Shown: one piece after another, positions 59,001 to 64,000 of the stretch | Layout of the letters: the number at the start of each line of letters is the position of its first letter | How positions within the stretch are numbered: the stretch's first letter is position 1 | Assembly (NCBI RefSeq): GCF_032854445.1 | Contig: NC_088298.1 | Location: forward strand, 7,551,504-7,615,503 | DNA length: 64,000 nt | Direction: 5' to 3' | Origin: Liolophura sinensis | Taxonomy: Eukaryota; Mollusca; Polyplacophora; Chitonida; Chitonidae | Made by a program: the position numbers and the translations under genes | Notes under the pieces: generated by a model | The model's input: only the letters and a program-made list of their open reading frames with translations | Database searches by the model: none | What the model was told of the DNA's origin: nothing

Positions 59001-62000
59001 ATTATTTCAGAACTTATATCACCAGTGTAGTGCCCATTTGCAACGTTGGCACGGTCTAATTTCAATGGCCGCCCGCGATGGCTCAGTTGGTAGAGTGTCC
59101 ACTTCGGGGGGAAGGGGGGGGGGGGGGGGCGGGAGATCCAGTATCAATCCTGGGTCGAGTCCCACCTAAAACTTTAAGAGGAATTCCTAGTTTCCTCGCT
59201 TGGCGTTCACCGTTACGGGGAAGTGCAACGACTAATTGACCCGTATCAGTATAATAGCTCGGGTGGTGCTTCTTACGTGCCTTCGGTAAGTCGTCTCATT
59301 GAAGCAGCACTAGATAAAAGATCAGTAGAAATCCGTCCTTCAAAAAGGAGGCACATTACATGCACCCTAAGGACTCCTTCATTGACATATGACTGTTATT
59401 GTCATATGTTGTTACGTAAATTAAGGTAAATTGTTACGTTAAACCCTAAGCACTCACTCACTCTCTCTAATTTTGGTACCGGTACACAGCGCGCATTTAT
59501 TGAATATGTAATACTGTCCTTCTCGGTAAGGAGAATGCAAAACGCTGGCAAACCATACACATAGTGTTTCAGAAAACAAAAACAATTAACCCTTGATCAC
59601 ACACCCAACCAATTACACTGCACTACATTTTCTTTCTCTCACATTCCTTCACAATTCACTGTATTGACAAATTTGTTCCAACCACTGCATTGAGGCCTGA
59701 ACGAAAAAGTCTTTTCCAAGTGGTTGTAACGGATTCACAAATTGTAAATGTAATTGTAGATTCAACAGAGGAGTTTCGAGTTGGAATTCTTTTGCCGTCA
59801 AAGGTAAAAACAGTTTTACGGTGTCATGTGACATGCTAGGCAACCCTTGTTGACATTAATTTACTGATCATATGTCTCGCCATGTTCCAGAGGCATAGAT
59901 GACATCTCTTTCCTTTAGAAACTTCTCAAGTTTGCAAACGTTCAAATACTCAATTTTCTCTTTTATTCGTCTAGTCTAAATAAGTTTTTTTGTTTCACTT
60001 TTTCGGACGCCCATGCTAAAGTAAATGTGATCAAACGTAGTGTATCATTTTTGACAGGTCACCTGATACAGTTGGACTTTTTCTACCTTAATCGATAAAA
60101 GAGTTCGATTGGAACTCCCCTATTATGCCTAAGATTTATTGTTGACAGGTGTCCTCCGTGACCGAGGGCAGTGGTTACCCTGCAGGAACCTCCCACCAAT
60201 GCGGTTGGTGTGAGCTCAAGTCCAGCACGTGCTGGCTTTCTCTTCGGCCATGCGTGGGAAGGTATTCCAGCAACCTGCGGATGGTCGTGGATTTCCCCTG
60301 GGTTCTGCCTGGTTTCCTCCCACCATAATTGCCGCCGCCTTATAAGTGAAATATTCTTGATTGCGGCGTAAAACGTAATCAAATGAATAAGTAAATAAGT
60401 ATTGTTGGCTGGCCCTAGATGCTGTGCTGTCCTGTCCACAGTCAGTCATCCAGTGAGTTTGGAGGTCATCTGACTCGATGTTTACTTTGAACTTTGGTCT
60501 CATTAATCTACGCACTAGCATGCTAAATATATATGCTAGTCGTTGTGGAATATATCTGCTACATGGAAACGCCTAAATATTGTGTAAAGTTACAGTTACT
60601 CATAGTTCTTACAGGCATGAACTAATCTAAATATTTTTATTAATTCGGCGGGATTTTAGGGATTTGAAAGACGACTCGAGAACCGAACATCGCAACAGGT
60701 CGTTCAGAATGATGGGTTCATTAGTTTTGCTTAAATTTTTCAGATCCAACAGATAAACGGAAAATGGACGACGCGAACATAGATATAAAAGGTCCCAGGC
60801 GAATTGATGCCTACAATAAAATGGCCGTCAAATTGCTGTAGGTGGACATTCAGTATGTACTTGGTTGTAGAATTGTATTTCACAGACGTGCTTGTGTTCA
60901 GTATACCTAAGATGTCTACTGTTATGCTTTTGACTAGATAACAAGTGTTTGAATTATTAATCAATCGTTTAGCTGAGGAACGACTGAGTGAATGAAAGAA
61001 TGTGTAAAAAGGAACGTCTGCTTAAAGGATGAATTCAACTGATAGTTACTCGATTTGTTTGCAAAGTACTGAATGGACCAATGATATATTGAATGGACAG
61101 TTGTGAATCTGAATGGATGAATCAAATATTGCATGGACGAATCAAATCTTGAATGGACGATTGCAATGTTTAATGGACGAATGAGATACCGAATGGGCAA
61201 ATGAGTTATGGCATGGAAGGTTATAATGTTAAATGGATGATTCAGATACTGAAAGGTCGAATCAGATACTGAATGGGCGAATGTAATGTTGAATGGATGA
61301 TTCCGATACTGAATGGACGATTACAATGTTGAATGATTAATCAGATGCCGTATGGACGAATCAGATCTTTAATAGGCCAGTTCGGAGTTGAATGAGTTTG
61401 TCTGATTATTAGAGTAGCTTAAGAGCTATTAAGATTGGATGAATCAGATAACGAATGGACGGATCAGATCTGGAGTGCGCGATTGTATTGTTAAATGGAT
61501 GATTCCGATACTGAATGGACGATTGTAATCTTGAATGGATGACTCAGCTACTGAATGGATGAATCAAATACTGAATGGACGAATCAGATCAGGATAGGGT
61601 GATTGTATTGTTGAATGGATGATTCCGATACTGAATGGACGATCGCAATGTTGAATGGATGATTCCGATACTGAATGGACGAATCAGATCTGGAATAGAC
61701 GATTGTAAAGTTGAATCGATGAATCAGCTACTGAATGGACGAATCAGATCACGAATGGACGATTGTCATGTTGAATGATGAATCAGATACACTATGGACG
61801 AATGAGCTCTTCAATAGGCCAGTGCAGAGTTGAATGAGTTTGCCTGCCTATTAGAGTAGCTTAAGAGACGCACAGTCTTACCACAGCTACAGTTGTTTTT
61901 CCCCATAACGGCAATCTTCATGTAGCTCCGGTGTCCTGTAAATCAGATGCATGTTAATTATGCTGTCATGATATCATGTTCTGAACAGCTTCGGTGGCCT

Positions 62001-62421
62001 AGTGGTTAGAATCTCCACCTGGAAGTCGGCAGATCTCGGATCAAACCCGGGTCTGCTCATATCAAAAAAATACTTTACTGTTGTACTTGTTGCTGCTTGA
62101 ATTGGCACTCAGCACTGAAATTAGACCAAGGAAACAGGACTGGTTGGCTTGGTGACGGTATAATGTAACTGGACGAGGTTTCCTGTTTGGTGTCTCTGGC
62201 ATGATACTTCAGTGGCGGTAGAGGGCTATTTATATACCCACACCAAATGATTCCTCGTGGTCATGTGACTGAACAATCCACATACGTATGTATCAAATAT
62301 TTCGATTTTCAGTTCCCCAACTCCCGTGAAGATCTGGCAGTCTGCCAGGAAGGTGGCGCTTCGATTTCCCAACGACAGTGATGCCGGAGGATTGCATTAT
62401 GGTCCCCGCGTAATACACTAT
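53096..62421 (+). CDS. CASD1: CASD1-like sialate O-acetyltransferase, N-terminal part
   Basis: CASD1 is the Golgi multipass enzyme that O-acetylates sialic acid; its N-terminal luminal SGNH/PC-esterase domain is catalytic. Exons: 53096-53210 (ATG), 55572-55716, 56082-56274, 57008-57118, 57845-57896, 58874-58945, 60744-60837, 62313-62421. All phases join, 297 codons so far. Residues about 12-33 form a signal anchor (ILRLTVAVLCCCYLLYMADV). Then MCDRILSDARLARSENPWFV, C92, and block I VVGDSRMRNLF with nucleophile S111. Later RPRVIIQGHALWD, LTAILPHMKAVTSTTDILWM and PVKIWQSARKVALRF match CASD1 in order. The C-terminal catalytic motif reads DAGGLHYGP, while vertebrates have DGLH. The acyltransferase-3-like membrane half should follow right of the window. 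Assignment of exon 1 rests on its anchor and matching phase. The exon-3 donor seeds a repeat array that stays open in frame. Confidence 0.88.
53963..54485. mobile_element. Foldback element with about 120-bp arms
   Basis: Left arm 53963-54083 matches the reverse complement of 54364-54485: gaaagac.ccaactcctttt, cctagcgtcgt, aacagtattaatttc, tactcaacgaaggt.cagg.cgattctct. The right arm has an extra hairpin (tagcgtcg...cgacgcta). No obvious target duplication, no coding capacity. CASD1-like intron 1. Confidence 0.78.
55187..55236 (-). repeat. SINE family 1 fragment
   Basis: gttatttattggagtcactt and acgacggcgtccagcattat. Confidence 0.6.
56275..56755 (+). repeat. Tandem array of CASD1-like exon-3 donor copies
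   Basis: Begins at the exon-3 donor. About 12 units of near 40 nt, consensus gataccctggtggtaagagc then gaataaagtctgttggttgt. Each unit holds about 13 nt of the exon end, the GTAAG donor and about 26 nt of intron. Donor copies near identical to the original occur at 56395 (after ctcgtg) and 56497 (after atcgtg). Confidence 0.92.
57158..57349 (+). repeat. tRNA-derived SINE (family 1)
   Basis: Head aggggctccatggccgaggt, body ctgggctctgcccggtttcc, abrupt join to caccaatcaaataaataaat. Starts 39 nt beyond the exon-4 donor. Confidence 0.9.
57368..57440 (+). repeat. tRNA-like SINE head
   Basis: gcctcgctggatcagacggt (A-box-like) and gtattcaaatcccgctag (B-box-like). Confidence 0.5.
57670..57795 (+). 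repeat. Short degenerate repeat
   Basis: Four to five units of about 20-25 nt around cacatcggcaatatatcggc, ending agccatatcgtggcggt. The motif also occurs at 52370-52405 (caatatttcagccatatcgt). Confidence 0.65.
58206..58345 (+). repeat. tRNA-derived SINE (family 1), degenerate
   Basis: gtggatggtcgtgagtttgc, ggtccggtttcctcccaccg, cggccgccgtcgtagaaaag. Confidence 0.65.
58409..58680 (+). repeat. tRNA-derived SINE (family 1), complete
   Basis: Full head, B-box gagttcaagtccagctc, body and tail (caccaatcaaataataaaaa). Confidence 0.95.
59071..59465 (+). repeat. tRNA-derived SINE (family 2), full length
   Basis: Head cccgcgatggctcagttggt with A-box, a G homopolymer (59110-59131), B-box-like tcaatcctgggtcgagtccc, body as at 22895, tail aagcactcactcactctctc. 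Confidence 0.88.
60148..60399 (+). repeat. tRNA-derived SINE (family 1), full length
   Basis: Head gtcctccgtgaccgagggca, B-box gagctcaagtccagcac, tail aaacgtaatcaaatgaataa. CASD1-like intron 6. Confidence 0.92.
61065..61867. repeat. Complex minisatellite in CASD1-like intron 7
   Basis: Units of about 20 nt (gaatggacgaatcagatact; gaatggatgattccgatact; gaatggacgattgtaatgtt) in about 40-nt pairs. A non-unit block (gagttgaatgagtttg ... attagagtagcttaagag) occurs at 61386-61428 and again at 61820-61867, so a block of about 435 bp was duplicated. Begins about 225 nt after the exon-7 donor. Confidence 0.93.
61986..62300 (+). repeat. tRNA-derived SINE (family 3), full length
   Basis: Head cttcggtggcctagtggtta (A-box) and ctcggatcaaacccgggtct (B-box), body ggtataatgtaactggacga and tggtgtctctggcatgatac, 3' end gtcatgtgactgaacaatcc. 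Best family-3 copy; ends 12 nt before exon 8 of the CASD1-like gene. Confidence 0.88.
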
Positions 62422-62498
62422 GTAAGTCTACCAAGTCGCTAACATCCATGCCACTATAATGAATTGAACTTTGAATATATTAGTGAAGGCCCACATTC

Positions 62499-62518
62499 CC
62501 CCCCCCCCCCCCCCCCAC
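62499..62518 (+). repeat. C homopolymer
   Basis: About 19 C residues about 80 nt after the exon-8 donor; length may be uncertain in the assembly. Confidence 0.85.
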
Positions 62519-62605
62519 AAAATACATGATAATGAACAGTCGGTGTCCGCCTGGATTCGACGAAAACAAACACCATCAGTGTTAGTCGGGATTTTAAGAC
62601 ATTCT

Positions 62606-62702
62606 AAAGCTTGGCATGCACGAGAGCTTTAAACCCGGCATACACGAGAGCTTTAAACTCCGCATAGACGAGGGCCTTAAACTCCGCATACACGAGAGCT
62701 TA
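62606..62702 (+). repeat. Four-unit tandem repeat
   Basis: Units of about 27 nt: ggcatacacgagagctttaa followed by acccc/actcc. Confidence 0.9.
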
Positions 62703-63340
62703 GGACGTTACTCGACTCCTCTGCATGGTCGTACTGAGTTGGTCCCAGTTGCTGATGGCTGTGCGACTTGATCATTGACCAACATATGCATGAAGGCTGG
62801 AGTACAGCTCCAGCTGAATCGGGACGATAGTTCATATACAGGAGCTCTTAGGACCTTACGAAACAGAGGAACTGATTATAGTTGAGCTGTAAGCTCTCAT
62901 GTAAACTTTTTCCAGTTTTATCGGAGGTTTGGTTCCTTCCAATATTAATCCGTCTATTTGCTTTGATTTGATTTTAGATACTCTCATTAGGGTATCGAAA
63001 ATCATTCACTGCGTCCTAGTTGAAACATGTTCTTGCCACGATTCGGCGAAAACATGATCAAAGCCATAGTTATTCATTTGTTTTTTAGTTCACCAGTGCG
63101 AAGTGAGAAGAGGTACTGTGAGAGAAGGTATGAGATGCTGTCGGTGTCCAGTTTGCTTAAAGTCTTTGGCCAATCACAGGGGTTGCAGTAGCCACCAGTG
63201 GCCATCCATAGTACAATAGTTGCTTATTGCAGACCAAGGATTGTTTTTTTTTTACGTCATATCGTAACCTTCCCTCAGCCATTAGAGTTGCAATCCATAG
63301 TGCATGGCTTGCCAAATTCAGTTGGTGATTTGCATAGCAA

Positions 63341-63573
63341 AGACTTCTGTGGTAAATGTGTGCACGGCCTCTCGTGGTAAATGTGTGCACGGCCTCTCGT
63401 GGTAAATGTGTGCACGGCCTCTCGTGGTAAATGTGTGCACAGACTCTCGTGGTAAATGTGTGCACGGCCTCTCGTGGTAAATGTGTGCACGGACTCTCGT
63501 GGTAAATGTGTGTACGGACTCTCGTGGAAAATTTGTGCACGGACTCTCGTGGTAAATGTGTGTACGGACTCTC
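63341..63573. repeat. 25-nt tandem repeat, about nine units
   Basis: Unit cctctcgtggtaaatgtgtg then cacgg, with cct/act variants. Because 25 is not a multiple of 3 and the unit lacks stops on the minus strand, all three minus frames are open; these are not genes. Last CASD1-like intron in view. Confidence 0.94.
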
Positions 63574-64000
63574 AACAGTATCTTTTACCACCGCAATGAT
63601 TTACAACTCCATAACATTCGAAGTCACTGCTCTGCAATCCTCACTCATATGATGGACAGCTATAGTGGTGACATTATCATCATTTCGGCCTGTCTGGTTG
63701 ATTTAATGGCAAGATCGTAGTACTGCCTAATCAGAGAATACCATCTGCGTATACCAGTGTCAATCATTCTACTCTGTTTTGGTTTAGAGATCAATGTTTG
63801 AACATATCATCATGCGATCTACCGGTATTCTCTGAATGAATTGTTTTTTTTTTTTTCGAGGACCAGCTTCTGAAAATAGAAAAATATCAAGTTTCAAATC
63901 TCCCTTGTCCCATGGCAAGATGGGAAGATTCCTCTGTTTTAGAAATGTCTTTCTGATCAGAGCAAGCTGTTGGGGTGGAAAAGGTTTCTTGGTTATACAG

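Noticed and set aside
63341-63573. CRISPR-like array
   Set aside because: Units are contiguous, without spacers, in an animal intron: a minisatellite.
63157-63591. Long repetitive minus-strand proteins
   Set aside because: They are translations of a 25-nt tandem array in all three frames.

Overview
The window is animal nuclear DNA: introns with GT..AG borders, vertebrate-like orthologues split into many short exons, and dozens of short tRNA-derived SINEs. One SINE family ends in gtaaaacaccaatcaaata plus an A/T-rich tail. Its style, and a fragment near 52,350 of a kind I associate with molluscs, suggest a marine lophotrochozoan, probably a mollusc. That placement is inference. I saw no LTR, retroviral or Polinton-like element.

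Layout. (1) 1-2.28 kb: no recognised gene, then a tandem array made from copies of a TPGS1 exon. (2) 2.28-11.0 kb, minus: TPGS1, tubulin polyglutamylase complex subunit 1; its last short exon was not found. (3) 11.57-12.85 kb, plus: an intact intronless isovaleryl-CoA dehydrogenase (IVD) gene, head to head with TPGS1. At 15.19-16.41 kb lies a second intronless IVD copy, broken by one frameshift and one stop. (4) 20.54-34.62 kb, minus: complete MCRS1 (microspherule protein 1, FHA domain), 14 coding exons, 509 codons, every exon phase consistent. (5) 35.03-46.30 kb, plus: complete DNAJB11/ERdj3, 10 coding exons, 356 codons, sharing a 410-bp divergent promoter interval with MCRS1. (6) 46.3-53.1 kb: intergenic, repeats only. 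(7) 53.10 kb to the right edge, plus: the N-terminal part of a CASD1-like sialate O-acetyltransferase, 8 exons and 297 codons, continuing outside the window.

The genes are unrelated housekeeping genes (tubulin glutamylation, leucine breakdown, chromatin, ER folding, sialic-acid acetylation); there is no sign of a joint pathway. Coordination, if any, would come from the two head-to-head promoter intervals.

The most unusual signal is structural. In three genes (TPGS1 exon 7, MCRS1 exon 9, CASD1-like exon 3) the intron starts with a minisatellite whose unit holds the last 13-45 nt of the exon, the 5' splice site and the first bases of the intron. Each intron thus carries a string of copied splice donors. 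In the CASD1-like gene the array stays open in the exon's frame, and near-exact donor copies at +120 and +222 nt would lengthen the protein by 40 or 74 residues in frame. Other introns carry further minisatellites close to donors. Several nonautonomous inverted-repeat DNA elements were found, including a 1,017-bp one with 18-bp perfect ends and a 6-bp target duplication in MCRS1 intron 1.
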